A stretch of DNA of 64,000 bases, taken from the NCBI GenBank assembly GCA_003023725.1, contig PXYT01000008.1:1-64000 (forward strand). Reading direction: 5' to 3'. Below, one piece after another: positions 44,825 through 53,325 of this stretch. The translations under genes were made by a program, and so were the position numbers. The notes below the pieces were generated by a model. The model ran no database searches. It worked only from the letters and a program-made list of their open reading frames with translations, and was not told the DNA's origin. This DNA is from Sulfobacillus benefaciens. Lineage in GTDB: Bacteria; Bacillota; Sulfobacillia; Sulfobacillales; Sulfobacillaceae. Within the stretch, counting starts at the first letter, position 1; every line of letters starts with the position of its first letter.

Positions 44825-45438
44825 GTTTTAATAACGTAACAATAGCGATTGCCAAAGGACGAATTCTGGAAGGTGCCCAAAACTTGTGGCGCAAAAGCGG
44901 ACTACCCTGGCCCGTGGATAACGACAGCCGGCAATTATGGTTTGCACCCCAAAAAGAACGCCCAGGAATGCTGATAGCGCGAGCCAGGGACATTCCCACC
45001 TTAGTGGGAATGGGAATTGCCGATTTGGGAATTGTCGGTCTCGACATTCTCGAAGAATATCCCAATACCCATGTATTGCAGGTTGCCGATTTAAGTTTTG
45101 CGCACTGCCGGGTCGTGCTGGCTGGTCAAAAAAACCAGTGGCCGGAAGGGCCGACCCGCATTGCCACCAAATATCAGCGAATCGCACAGACCTACTTCAG
45201 CGTACACCGTCATCCCGTTGAAATGGTTCCGTTGTCGGGAAGTCTCGAGCTGGCACCGGTGATTGGACTCGCTCCCTACATTGTCGACATTGTCGATACC
45301 GGCAATACGTTGCGTCAGCACCATCTGACCGAAATCGCGACAATCTTGGAATCCAGCGCGCGCCTCATCGCTAATGCATCTCACTGGCGCACCAAGCCAG
45401 AACTCGCACAGGTGCGCCAAGTACTGCAAAGTGAATAG
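44821..45438 (+). CDS. hisG: ATP phosphoribosyltransferase, short form
   Basis: 205 aa. First enzyme of histidine synthesis, joining ATP and PRPP. VTIAIAKGRILE at the start, GIADLGIVGLDIL, and the PRPP loop LSGSLELAPVIGLAPYIVDIVDTGNTL are conserved. The short form lacks the regulatory C-terminal domain and depends on HisZ, whose gene overlaps it by 4 bp. The frame is open upstream from 44617, but ATG 44821 gives the family N-terminus. Confidence 0.96.
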   Translation: MSFNNVTIAIAKGRILEGAQNLWRKSGLPWPVDNDSRQLWFAPQKERPGMLIARARDIPTLVGMGIADLGIVGLDILEEYPNTHVLQVADLSFAHCRVVLAGQKNQWPEGPTRIATKYQRIAQTYFSVHRHPVEMVPLSGSLELAPVIGLAPYIVDIVDTGNTLRQHHLTEIATILESSARLIANASHWRTKPELAQVRQVLQSE

Positions 45439-45485
45439 AGTCATCCGGGCGAAGCTCCGAACCACGACACGAAAGGATGAAAAGT

Positions 45486-46715
45486 ATGAATTTCGTTCAA
45501 GAAACCGTAAAGCAGATTCTTGACGGCGTCGAGCGTGAGGGCGTAGCCAAAATCCTGTCTTATACAAGACAGTTTGACGGGGTCGAGCTCGATCCCGGGC
45601 AAATCCTTGTCAGTGTGGACAGCCTCCCGGTTCCGGCAGTTCCGCCTGCCGCGAAAGAGGCCGTCGATTTTGCCTGTGAACAAATCCGCATGTTCCACCA
45701 GGCGACAAAGCCGGAGACCGTTATCTCCGTTGACCCGGTTCCCGGTCTTCATCTGGAGGAACGCTTAATTCCTCTGCAACGGGTGGGATTATATGTGCCA
45801 AACGGTCAGTATCCCCTCATATCCAGTCTGCTGATGACGGCTATTCCTGCCACAGTTGCCGGGGTCGAGAATCTGAGTGTTGCGATTGCACCCAAGATGC
45901 CTCTGGATCTGGATCCGTTATGGATCTACGCGTTAAAAGCGACGAACGTTAAAACCGTTCTGCGAGTAGGGGGCGCCCAAGGCGTCGCCGCTATGGCTTA
46001 TGGTTTTGAGGGATTTGATCCGGTGGAATTGATTGCCGGTCCCGGCAACCAATTCGTGGCCGAAGCCAAAAATGAATTATTTCGTCGGGGTATCGTCGGT
46101 ATCGATGTAATCGCCGGACCTTCCGAGGTTCTTGTTATAGCCGGCGATTTAACCTCTCCGGAAATAGAGACTGCCGCTTTGGATTTACTGGCCCAAGCCG
46201 AACACGCCGCCGACACCCACGCCTACTTTGTTTCCTGGAGTCAAAAGTCAGTTTCAATGGTGCAGAACCGGGTTCAACAATGGGTAAAAGACTATGACGG
46301 GATTCTGGGACAAATTGACTGGATTTTCGTATCCGGACCCGAGGAGGCGCTCAAGGTGGCTCACCGCATTGCGCCGGAACACCTGAGTTTAACGGGGCCG
46401 GAGGCGGAAGAACTGGCGCCGCGCATAAAATCCGCCGGAGCCTTGTTTGTCGGACGACTTGCAGGCCAGGCACTGGGGGATTATGCCGCCGGTCCCAGTC
46501 ATGTTCTGCCGACAGGAGGAACGGGACGGTTTTCGGGTGGATTGGCGACACGGACATTTATGCGCCGAATGTCCGTCATCGCAGCCGACGACCGACTGCC
46601 CGACGAATATCTGAATGCCGGTAAAGTTCTAGCGTCTTTGGAAGGGCTCAAATTTCATGAACAGTCCCTTAAGACACGCCTGCAACAAAAATCTTCCCCG
46701 AGGTATCAGCCGTGA
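45486..46715 (+). CDS. hisD: Histidinol dehydrogenase
   Basis: 409 aa zinc enzyme carrying out the last two oxidations to histidine. RVGLYVPNGQYPLISSLLM, VGGAQGVAAMAYG, GPGNQFVAEAKN, IAGPSEVLV, and GPSHVLPTGGTGRFSGGL are family signatures, with the zinc-ligand and catalytic His residues inside EHLSLTG. ATG 45486 follows AAAGGAT; an ATG nine bases earlier is less well spaced. The TGA overlaps the hisB start. Confidence 0.97.
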   Translation: MNFVQETVKQILDGVEREGVAKILSYTRQFDGVELDPGQILVSVDSLPVPAVPPAAKEAVDFACEQIRMFHQATKPETVISVDPVPGLHLEERLIPLQRVGLYVPNGQYPLISSLLMTAIPATVAGVENLSVAIAPKMPLDLDPLWIYALKATNVKTVLRVGGAQGVAAMAYGFEGFDPVELIAGPGNQFVAEAKNELFRRGIVGIDVIAGPSEVLVIAGDLTSPEIETAALDLLAQAEHAADTHAYFVSWSQKSVSMVQNRVQQWVKDYDGILGQIDWIFVSGPEEALKVAHRIAPEHLSLTGPEAEELAPRIKSAGALFVGRLAGQALGDYAAGPSHVLPTGGTGRFSGGLATRTFMRRMSVIAADDRLPDEYLNAGKVLASLEGLKFHEQSLKTRLQQKSSPRYQP

Positions 46716-47296
46716 TGAGACAACACGAAATCCACCGAAAAACTCACGAAACCGAAATCCGAACAGCCCTTAATCTGGACGTCCCCGAGCCAGTAGCCGT
46801 ATACACCCAATTGCCCCTGTTCACACATTTTCTGGCAGCGTTGGCCAAACACAGCCACCTTTCCTGGCAGATTTCCGGTCAAGGTGACATTGAAGTCGAT
46901 CCGCATCACTTAATTGAGGACACCGGCATTGTCATGGGGCAAGCCCTCCGGGGAGCGTTAGCCGACATGCGCGGAATTCACCGTTTCGGTCAGCGCCTTT
47001 TGCCGATGGATGACGCCTTGATTCTCTGTGCATTAGACATTTCTGGCCGAGGCCAATTATATTGGTCCGGTTCGTTTCCTGATCGTCCGATTAACGGAGT
47101 CAATGCCGAGGTCTGGCCGGAATTTTTCCGGGCCTTTGCTTCACATGCCGGAATCACGCTTCACCTCGTCTGTCAGGCCGGAGAAAATGCCCATCACACT
47201 TACGAGGCGGCTTTTAAGGCGTTGGGACAGGCTCTTTATGAAGCGGTCCAAGTCGGTCCCTCGACCGACGTACCCTCCACTAAAGGAGTGTTGTAA
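46712..47296 (+). CDS. hisB: Imidazoleglycerol-phosphate dehydratase
   Basis: 194 aa, the monofunctional form. HEIHRKTHETEIRTALNLD, THFLAALAKHSHL, GDIEVDPHHLIEDTGIVMGQAL and ENAHHTYEAAFKALGQAL carry the manganese-binding His clusters. GTG 46712 overlaps the hisD stop and has GAGG eight bases before it; ATG 46715 is the alternative. The phosphatase domain found in enterobacterial HisB is absent. Confidence 0.96.
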   Translation: MMRQHEIHRKTHETEIRTALNLDVPEPVAVYTQLPLFTHFLAALAKHSHLSWQISGQGDIEVDPHHLIEDTGIVMGQALRGALADMRGIHRFGQRLLPMDDALILCALDISGRGQLYWSGSFPDRPINGVNAEVWPEFFRAFASHAGITLHLVCQAGENAHHTYEAAFKALGQALYEAVQVGPSTDVPSTKGVL

Positions 47297-47297
47297 T

Positions 47298-47924
47298 ATG
47301 GAGATCGCTGTCATTGACTACGGAAACGGCAATTTAGGCAGTCTCTTGGCCGCCCTGCGGCGTCTCGGGCAACGTCCCCACGTGGTTCGGACAGCAAAGG
47401 ACATACGCCACACGGATACCTTGATTTTCCCCGGCGTGGGTTCCATGAATTCGGTTTTGCCCCGCTTGAAAGACCATGGGCTTTTCGGATGGCTCAACGA
47501 AATGCGTTCCGCCGGCGTGCCGATTCTGGGGATATGTCTGGGGATGCAACTGTTTTTCGATGAGAGCGCCGAAGGCGGGGAGGGACTCCACTGGCTGCCG
47601 GGAAACGTGACGCAAATTGATGCTCCGATTCTTCCCCACATTGGCTGGAATACCGTCGATGCCACGCCCGATTCCTTCTTGTGGCGCAATTTGACAGAAC
47701 CTTACACGTTCTATTTTGTGCACACCTACCGCGTTCAGCCCGCCGATCCCGGGATCGTACGTGGTCTTACACAGTATTACGAGACATTTCCAGCCGCTTT
47801 GTACGCTCCTCCTCTTTACGGCGTTCAGTTTCATCCTGAGTTGAGCGGAACAAGTGGAGCGCAGTTATTAAATAATTTTTTGGAAATAGTGGAGGATCCT
47901 CATGGAAATTTGGCCAGCGGTTGA
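47298..47924 (+). CDS. hisH: Imidazole glycerol phosphate synthase, glutamine amidotransferase subunit
   Basis: 208 aa class I amidotransferase giving ammonia to HisF. VIDYGNGNLGS at the start, nucleophile Cys in GICLGMQLFF and the His/Glu dyad in GVQFHPELSG. ATG 47298, with AAAGGAG before it. It overlaps hisA by 23 bp. Confidence 0.97.
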   Translation: MEIAVIDYGNGNLGSLLAALRRLGQRPHVVRTAKDIRHTDTLIFPGVGSMNSVLPRLKDHGLFGWLNEMRSAGVPILGICLGMQLFFDESAEGGEGLHWLPGNVTQIDAPILPHIGWNTVDATPDSFLWRNLTEPYTFYFVHTYRVQPADPGIVRGLTQYYETFPAALYAPPLYGVQFHPELSGTSGAQLLNNFLEIVEDPHGNLASG

Positions 47925-48609
47925 CTGGCTTGACGGTTATATGGTGCGCTTGGAACGAGGGCAATATGACGCCGTTACCCGGTACGGCACGAACCCTGTA
48001 GAGGTTTTTAAGACCCGTTACGGTCGGGTACCCAAAAGGATACATCTTGTGGACCTGAACGGGGCTCGCTCCGGCTGTTTTACAGCCTGGTCGCTATTAT
48101 CCCGCCTGCACAGTGAAGGCATCGACGTGGAGGCGGGGGGTGGCTTCCGTGACAAGAACTCTATTGAACGCGCGTTAAATCTTGGAGCCAAAAGGGTGGT
48201 GCTGGGCACTCGGATCCTGCAAGACCCAAAGTGGGCTGCTGAACTGTTAAGCCGCTTTCAATCCGATCAATTGGTTCCGGGTATTGACATTGTCCAAGGA
48301 CGGGCCAGAGTCCGTGGCTGGACCGAAGAAGGAGGGAATGCCGCAGAATTGTGGCGTTCCTTATACAAGATGGGTTACCTGCTGTGTAATGTCACGGACA
48401 TTTCGCGCGACGGCACATTGGATGGAATTAACGCGCCGTTCTGGCAAGAGATCGTTTCCCATTATCCTGGGAATATCGGGGCGGGCGGAGGAATCCGCTC
48501 GGCCCATGATTTGGAGACTCTGCAACAATTAGGAATTCACCGCGTCGTTATCGGCAAGGCTTGGTTAAACGAGTCAATCGACTTGTCCCAATGGGAAGGA
48601 GTTTTTTAA
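47902..48609 (+). CDS. hisA: Phosphoribosylformimino-5-aminoimidazole carboxamide ribotide isomerase
   Basis: 235-aa TIM barrel. EIWPAVDWLDGYMVRL near the start (catalytic Asp in AVDW), VEAGGGFRD and the C-terminal NIGAGGGIRSAHDL phosphate-binding loop. The TSRDGTL loop with the second Asp is seen as DISRDGTLDG. It starts inside the end of hisH behind GTGGAGGATCCTC. Confidence 0.95.
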   Translation: MEIWPAVDWLDGYMVRLERGQYDAVTRYGTNPVEVFKTRYGRVPKRIHLVDLNGARSGCFTAWSLLSRLHSEGIDVEAGGGFRDKNSIERALNLGAKRVVLGTRILQDPKWAAELLSRFQSDQLVPGIDIVQGRARVRGWTEEGGNAAELWRSLYKMGYLLCNVTDISRDGTLDGINAPFWQEIVSHYPGNIGAGGGIRSAHDLETLQQLGIHRVVIGKAWLNESIDLSQWEGVF

Positions 48610-48610
48610 G

Positions 48611-49369
48611 ATGGTGAAGCCCCGCATTATTCCCTGCCTCGACGTGAAGCACGGTCGCGTGGTCAAAGGAGTAAACTTCAATGACCTCCGGGATTCCGGG
48701 GATCCCGTGGAAATGGCGGTAAAATACTGCGACGATGGCGCTGATGAAATCGTCTGGCTCGACATCGTCGCCACCGTCGAAGACGAGGAAATTAGTCTGG
48801 ATCTCATTCAAAGAGCACGCGATGCCTTGTCGATACCCTTGACCGTAGGCGGAGGCATTCGTTCCGTCCGTCACGTGGAACAATTGCTGGAACACGGTGC
48901 GGATAAAGTGTCCATCAACACCTATGGCCTCGAAAACCCCGCCATCCTCGCCCAGGTTGCTCAAAGGTGGGGGGAACAGTGTCTTGTTGTCGCCGTAGAT
49001 GCGAAACGCGAGGGCGATCATTACCAAGTCTACAGCCATGGCGGGCGGACTCGCACACCCCGTCACTTGGACGAGTGGCTCAGAGAAGCCCAAGATTTAG
49101 GAGCCGGTGAATTTCTTTTGACCAGCATTGACACGGACGGCACACAACAGGGATATGATTTGCCCATGCTTCGCTATGCGCGTCAAGTAGTGCACCGTCC
49201 CGTTATTGCCTCGGGCGGAGCGGGCAATGTCGACCATCTTGCCTCGGCCATTCAAGAAGGCCAGCAGGCTGTCTTGCTGGCTTCCCTGTTGCACGAGCAG
49301 CACCTAACCATTGGACAGATTAAGAAACAATTGTTTGAGAAAGGACTGGATATTCGGTGGCCGTTGTAA
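48611..49369 (+). CDS. hisF: Imidazole glycerol phosphate synthase, cyclase subunit
   Basis: 252-aa TIM barrel closing the imidazole ring with ammonia from HisH. RIIPCLDVKHGRVVKGVNF at the start, VGGGIRSVRHVEQLLEHGADKVSIN, and TSIDTDGTQQGYDLP with the second catalytic Asp. ATG 48611, one base after hisA's stop, with GGAAGGAG upstream. Overlaps hisIE by 13 bp. Confidence 0.97.
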   Translation: MVKPRIIPCLDVKHGRVVKGVNFNDLRDSGDPVEMAVKYCDDGADEIVWLDIVATVEDEEISLDLIQRARDALSIPLTVGGGIRSVRHVEQLLEHGADKVSINTYGLENPAILAQVAQRWGEQCLVVAVDAKREGDHYQVYSHGGRTRTPRHLDEWLREAQDLGAGEFLLTSIDTDGTQQGYDLPMLRYARQVVHRPVIASGGAGNVDHLASAIQEGQQAVLLASLLHEQHLTIGQIKKQLFEKGLDIRWPL

Positions 49370-49992
49370 AAGAGGCAGGTCGAATTTTGTATCCCGTGGT
49401 CGTGCAACACGCTTCCACACTTCAGATTTTAATGTGTGCCTTTGCGGACGATGAAGCCTTAACCTTGACGAAGCAAACCCATCGTGCCCATTTTTACAGT
49501 CGTTCACGTCAAGAACTCTGGGAAAAGGGACGAACCTCCGGGAATTACCTGACAGTTTCCCAGGTTCTTCCCGACTGCGACGGCGATAGCTTTCTTTATT
49601 TGGTCACTAGTGACAAGCCGGCGTGTCACCGGGGAAGCCCGTCCTGTTTTGACAATACCCCTCAACTCGCCCAGGACCCCAATCCCCTGGGCCGGCTCCG
49701 GCGTTATATCCAGGAGCGAGAGCATGCGAATCCGGCCGAATCGTATACGGCTCGCCTGTTAAACGATCCGTTGGAAAAACTCCTGAAAAAGATTGGCGAA
49801 GAAGCAATTGAGGTTATTGTAGCAGCGGCAACCGATTCCCAAACCCCGGGGGCGGATTTAGTGTGGGAAACCACCGATTTACTGTATCATTTGAGCGTGC
49901 TTTTGATGCGATCCGGTATATCACTGGATACCCTAGACCAAGAACTTATTCGGCGCCATCACGAGCCATCCTCCGCGACTCCTCAACCATAA
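49357..49992 (+). CDS. hisI: Phosphoribosyl-AMP cyclohydrolase / phosphoribosyl-ATP pyrophosphatase
   Basis: 211 aa, fused HisI and HisE. The N-terminal half (to about 110) has MCAFADDEALTLTKQT, SRSRQELWEKG and the zinc-site ACHRGSPSCF; the C-terminal half, from about 112, has the NTP-pyrophosphatase helices YTARLLNDPLEKLLKKIGEEAIEVIVAA and the DLLYHLSVLLM segment. The last 47 bases lie under the convergent unknown gene ending at 49946. This closes the his operon. No histidinol-phosphate phosphatase (HisK/HisN) is in the window. Confidence 0.95.
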   Translation: MAVVKEAGRILYPVVVQHASTLQILMCAFADDEALTLTKQTHRAHFYSRSRQELWEKGRTSGNYLTVSQVLPDCDGDSFLYLVTSDKPACHRGSPSCFDNTPQLAQDPNPLGRLRRYIQEREHANPAESYTARLLNDPLEKLLKKIGEEAIEVIVAAATDSQTPGADLVWETTDLLYHLSVLLMRSGISLDTLDQELIRRHHEPSSATPQP

Positions 49993-51262
49993 TCCTCACG
50001 GGTGCAGGAACCCAAGGACTGGCAAACGGCTTTTCAACGAGCCATGGTTTAAATGTCCAGACACAGCGCAGCGGTGCGGGAGACGAACTGACCAGAGCCT
50101 CGTCCTCGACATCTTGCCACAACTGGTCCACATCGCCGATTTTGTTGGCCAGGGTAATGGCAGACTGTTGATTGCCTTCAGTATAGGCCTGCCATAATTC
50201 CTGCTCGTCACCATCCTCGGCCAGGCCGGGGGACAGGCGGATGACGGCACCGGAACCCGGCGCCAAGAATGCGAGGGCCGCCGCCAGAAACCATCCCCAG
50301 GCTCCCCAAATGGCTGCGCGCTCGTCATGAGCCGAACCTGCCAACCGTGACATCCACAGCCAGTCGCTCACCGCCACGAGATGTTTAGATAACTGGTCCA
50401 TATCACGGATAACGGGGCTGACTTGCAGAAGATGCGCCATAACCTCCAACAAAAGGGCCGTTAACCGTCTGTTGCTAAGTTCAGAGGTACAATGGGCAAT
50501 GCGGCTCATGAGCAAACCCGCCGAATCCGGTCCGTAACAGGCCAAAAGATTGCCAGACATTTCAGGGGTTCTGGGAAATTCCTGAATCGTGTCAATAACG
50601 TACTGAACCGGTTCCCATGCGCGTATACTCGCTGATTCAGAGGGCGGCGGCAACACAGTGACCCGATACGGAGACGTCATCCATTGAGCATGCGATCGGG
50701 TGGCGAGACGAAAATCGGGTGTCTCGCCAATGGGGGGCCACCATTGGCCCAAACGTGCACTCACGGTCCATAACGACGGCAAAAAAGTCGGCACTGGCTG
50801 AGGCATTGCCGGCGGCAAAGTCGAAGCAAGCACAGAGTGAATCCCAAAGAGCCGAATTTGACGGTCCGTATGCCATTCGGCCGAACGCAGGGATCCCGCC
50901 TGCCAAGCTGTACGTAGATCGCCCTCCCCGCCTGATCGCAACAGATTGCGAATCCGTTCGCCGCTAAAAATCGTCAAAGACCGTTTGATGAGATGCGAAA
51001 CCACGGCCCACCCCGTTACGGGTGTGCTGTTGTGGATACTCAACAACGATCTTCCCATATCGACCCGTTGGTAAACTAAATCCGCGTTCTCCCTGACTCT
51101 CGGACAGATTATAAAATACCACAAAGCACGTGATAATTCGGTCAATGGAAGATTATGAATTCGCCAATTTGCAATCCATTCGTCAACTTCGTAGGGGGCC
51201 AGCGATTCAATTTGTTCCACCAACGAGACACCAATGGATCGCCAGCTCTGAAGGGGTTCCAA
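49946..51262 (-). CDS. Unknown 438-aa protein
   Basis: Not recognised. Rich in Trp and Leu, no signal peptide; one hydrophobic stretch near residues 318-336 (GAWGWFLAAALAFLAPG). A TTG start at 51262 with GGAGGAGG 8 bases upstream supports expression. It runs tail to tail with hisIE and shares 47 bp with it. Could be a helical-repeat or scaffold protein, but nothing confirms that. Confidence 0.6.
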   Translation of the reverse strand: MEPLQSWRSIGVSLVEQIESLAPYEVDEWIANWRIHNLPLTELSRALWYFIICPRVRENADLVYQRVDMGRSLLSIHNSTPVTGWAVVSHLIKRSLTIFSGERIRNLLRSGGEGDLRTAWQAGSLRSAEWHTDRQIRLFGIHSVLASTLPPAMPQPVPTFLPSLWTVSARLGQWWPPIGETPDFRLATRSHAQWMTSPYRVTVLPPPSESASIRAWEPVQYVIDTIQEFPRTPEMSGNLLACYGPDSAGLLMSRIAHCTSELSNRRLTALLLEVMAHLLQVSPVIRDMDQLSKHLVAVSDWLWMSRLAGSAHDERAAIWGAWGWFLAAALAFLAPGSGAVIRLSPGLAEDGDEQELWQAYTEGNQQSAITLANKIGDVDQLWQDVEDEALVSSSPAPLRCVWTFKPWLVEKPFASPWVPAPVRIMVEESRRMARDGAE

Positions 51263-51304
51263 GGTAATGCCTCCTCCTGGTTTTCACACACCAAAATGCC
51301 CATG

Positions 51305-51320
51305 CTACAATTAATTGTAG
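51305..51320. promoter_or_regulatory. Perfect 16-bp palindrome between divergent unknown genes
   Basis: CTACAATT/AATTGTAG with no spacer, 40 bp before the 438-aa gene and 127 bp before the 129-aa gene. Typical size for a dimeric repressor site. Confidence 0.45.
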
Positions 51321-51446
51321 TACCACTGTCAGTCAGAAAGGAAATTTCAAGAATGAAATCTAGACACTTTTCTTCCGACAAGGCACAATAACAGTAAAAG
51401 AATATCTTGACTTCAAGAAGAAGTTTAAGAAAAAGGGTGAGGAACA

Positions 51447-51836
51447 ATGTCATTCCTACGTTCTTGGGGATACGCTAAAGATCGACCACTGACATCATAT
51501 CAAGAACAACGTCTCAACGATTTACTAGATCAGTATCATGAAGTGCAGCATAAGAATTTTGTCGATGAATTGGATGTGACTGAGGCTGTTATTGGCCGGG
51601 CAGTTCCATTCAGTGAACTCACGGTGGAAGAAGCCAACAAAATAGCCGCTCATCTCAATGTGCGCATTGCTCTTCACACCCATTTTCGTGACACACTTCC
51701 TTCGCCGCCTCCGAGCTTCGCCGAGGAAACCAAATGGCTCAACGCGGATAGGACGTTGTTGGATCGAGTGATTGCCCGAGCGGGCTGGGATACCGGAGAA
51801 TATTTTCTGTCGCCTCATCCCCTTGATAAAGTTTAA
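51447..51836 (+). CDS. Unknown 129-aa protein
   Basis: Acidic, helical, cytoplasmic by appearance; no family recognised. It contains a run of paired charged helices (YQEQRLNDLLDQYHEVQHKNF) and a proline cluster near residue 86. ATG 51447 follows GGTGAGGAACA. It ends with a strong terminator, so it is a one-gene unit, directly upstream of the IscB element. Confidence 0.65.
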   Translation: MSFLRSWGYAKDRPLTSYQEQRLNDLLDQYHEVQHKNFVDELDVTEAVIGRAVPFSELTVEEANKIAAHLNVRIALHTHFRDTLPSPPPSFAEETKWLNADRTLLDRVIARAGWDTGEYFLSPHPLDKV

Positions 51837-51871
51837 CGCAGACTTTCATCATCATTATTATTACTGCACAC

Positions 51872-51906
51872 CACAGAGCTTGAGGAGAACACCCTCAAGC
51901 TCTGTG
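51872..51906 (+). terminator. Strong Rho-independent terminator
   Basis: Fourteen-base-pair stem CACAGAGCTTGAGG/CCTCAAGCTCTGTG with a 7-nt loop, followed by CTTCGTTCTT. It separates the 129-aa gene from the promoter of the omega RNA region. Confidence 0.85.
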
Positions 51907-51920
51907 CTTCGTTCTTCGGC

Positions 51921-51929
51921 TGATATAAT
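51921..51929 (+). promoter_or_regulatory. Extended -10 promoter before the omega RNA
   Basis: TGATATAAT: perfect TATAAT with TG one base upstream. The -35 position (TCTGTG, inside the terminator stem) is weak. Transcription would start near 51936 and run into the structured RNA and iscB. Confidence 0.55.
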
Positions 51930-51989
51930 ATAGGATGTGTGTCATAGCTGTGTCCCGGAGTAACTGCTTTTGAGTTTACTTTGGTGAGG

Positions 51990-52357
51990 TTCCGGCGCAA
52001 GACACCCGCAGGAGTGCTCTGCCGCGTTCCAGTCACCGGCAGGATTTCACTGACGCATTGTCTGAAAGGAGATCAAGGCAGCTCATCCGAATCCGGGTGA
52101 CTGAGAAGGCCGCACACTATCACCCCCTGGCCTGAGCCCCCGACCAGGCTCCGTGGCGGGAAGCCCGGTGGCGGTAGGTGCCAGAACTAGCGGGAAACCG
52201 TACACTCCGTCGGTTGACAAGCCTTAGCCGTTGGCGTCTTGGGGGTAGTGCACAAGGTGAGGTGTCCGTAGGCGACCGGACGGAATTTTGGCGAGCCAAG
52301 AGATCGAAAGAATCCCTCACGGATTTCTACGATGAGCGGCTGAGGAGGAAAATTTCG
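51990..52357 (+). ncRNA. Probable omega RNA (HEARO) of an IscB element
   Basis: The 370 bases before the iscB start are non-coding and full of stems. The clearest is a multi-branch unit: GTGAGG (52257-52262) pairs with CCTCAC (52315-52320), enclosing hairpins GTCCG/CGGAC (52264-52281) and TTGGC/GCCAA (52287-52298). Upstream, CCTGG/CCAGG and GCCCGG-type stems follow. Omega RNA normally lies just upstream of iscB, ends near its start codon and carries the target guide at its 5' end, at the element's left edge. The exact 5' end and the guide cannot be read from one copy; 51990-52060 is my range for the edge. Confidence 0.55.
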
Positions 52358-53050
52358 ATGGTTTTCGTTTTGGGCTGGCCCAAGAGACTTCTGATGTCCT
52401 GTACCGAACAGCGAGCCCACAAGTTGCTCGAATACGGCCTGGCTGTCAGTCACAAGAGGGCTTTCTTTACTATCCGTCTTAAGGCTCGTACAGTGGAAGA
52501 CTCGGCCCTTCAGCCCTTTGAGACCCACTTCGATACCGGGAGCAAGGTGACAGGTATCACTATCATCTGGGAACCACCTCACGATCCCAAAGGCATCATC
52601 TTCGAAGAGAGTGTCCACAAGGCAAAAATCAAAGGGCAATCGGATACTCGCAGGGCGTTTGGGCGGGTCCGCACCAATCGAATCGACAACCTGGTTTTGG
52701 TGTGCGCCCCCGGCAATCTCCGGAAGAATAATCGCAGAGAGGCAAAATGCAGCTCGCCCGGGATTCGACTGCAGCCCAAGAAGCCGTTGAAAGATTTGGT
52801 CCTAACGAATGCCAGCCAGTGGCGGCTCAGCCAGTTAAAAGTCAACCAATTGCCGTTGAAGGCACATCGCGAGGCGGCCGCAAGCGCGACGAAGGGGTCA
52901 CAAATTTTCAACAGAACACAACGACGATTCCCTGTGCGTCGGCCTAAATACATCGGTACACGTCACAAAAATTCGGGAGATCCGAGGCCGCTATCAACGC
53001 TGTCGCGGGGACTGATAGTTCCCAATTCGACCCTTGTTGCGGCAGAATGA
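52358..53050 (+). pseudogene. iscB: IscB RNA-guided endonuclease, internally deleted relic
   Basis: 230 aa, against roughly 400-500 for IscB. ATG 52358 after GAGGAGG. The beginning follows IscB closely: VFVLGWPKRLLMSCTEQRA (degenerate PLMP motif), FFTIRLKARTV, and the RuvC-I strand with Asp in HFDTGSKVTGI. It then reaches the start of the bridge helix (DTRRAFGR) and continues, in frame, with RIDNLVLVCAPGN, the back half of an HNH domain in which a zinc cysteine is replaced by Gly. RuvC-II and the HNH front are missing; the final RuvC-III part (LKDLVLTNASQW and FNRTQRRFPV) is degenerate. It cannot be an active nuclease, but might still bind RNA. Confidence 0.75.
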
Positions 53051-53322
53051 TCTTGGGTTTACGGCCGTCATTCCGTCAGAAACGTCCGCGGTCATCTAGA
53101 CAGATCGTGCCACCGTGGAAGCAAGCGGGTAGGTCGTGACCCGACCGGAACCGAAATCCTCGCCGAAAACGCGAGGTCGTTCAACCCGGAGACAAGCGAC
53201 AAACACTGCCCCGTCCTCCACTGAGGAGGCGGGTGGCAGTCGAGAAAGCGGCCTGTTAATGCCTAGGAAGGGGGGAAGGCGCTCCTCTGTGCCCCCAAGG
53301 GCGGAGTCCTCGCGCCACGAAA
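53051..53322 (+). mobile_element. Right end of the IscB element (structured, non-coding)
   Basis: 270 bases with several stems: CCTCGC/GCGAGG (53158-53176), CCTCC/GGAGG in the segment 53210-53232, GCCC/GGGC near 53293-53304. Such stem-rich tails are usual at the right end of IS200/IS605-type elements. No transposase is present, so the element cannot move on its own. The precise end is unknown; it stops close to the start of the response-regulator gene. Confidence 0.45.
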
Positions 53323-53325
53323 TTG

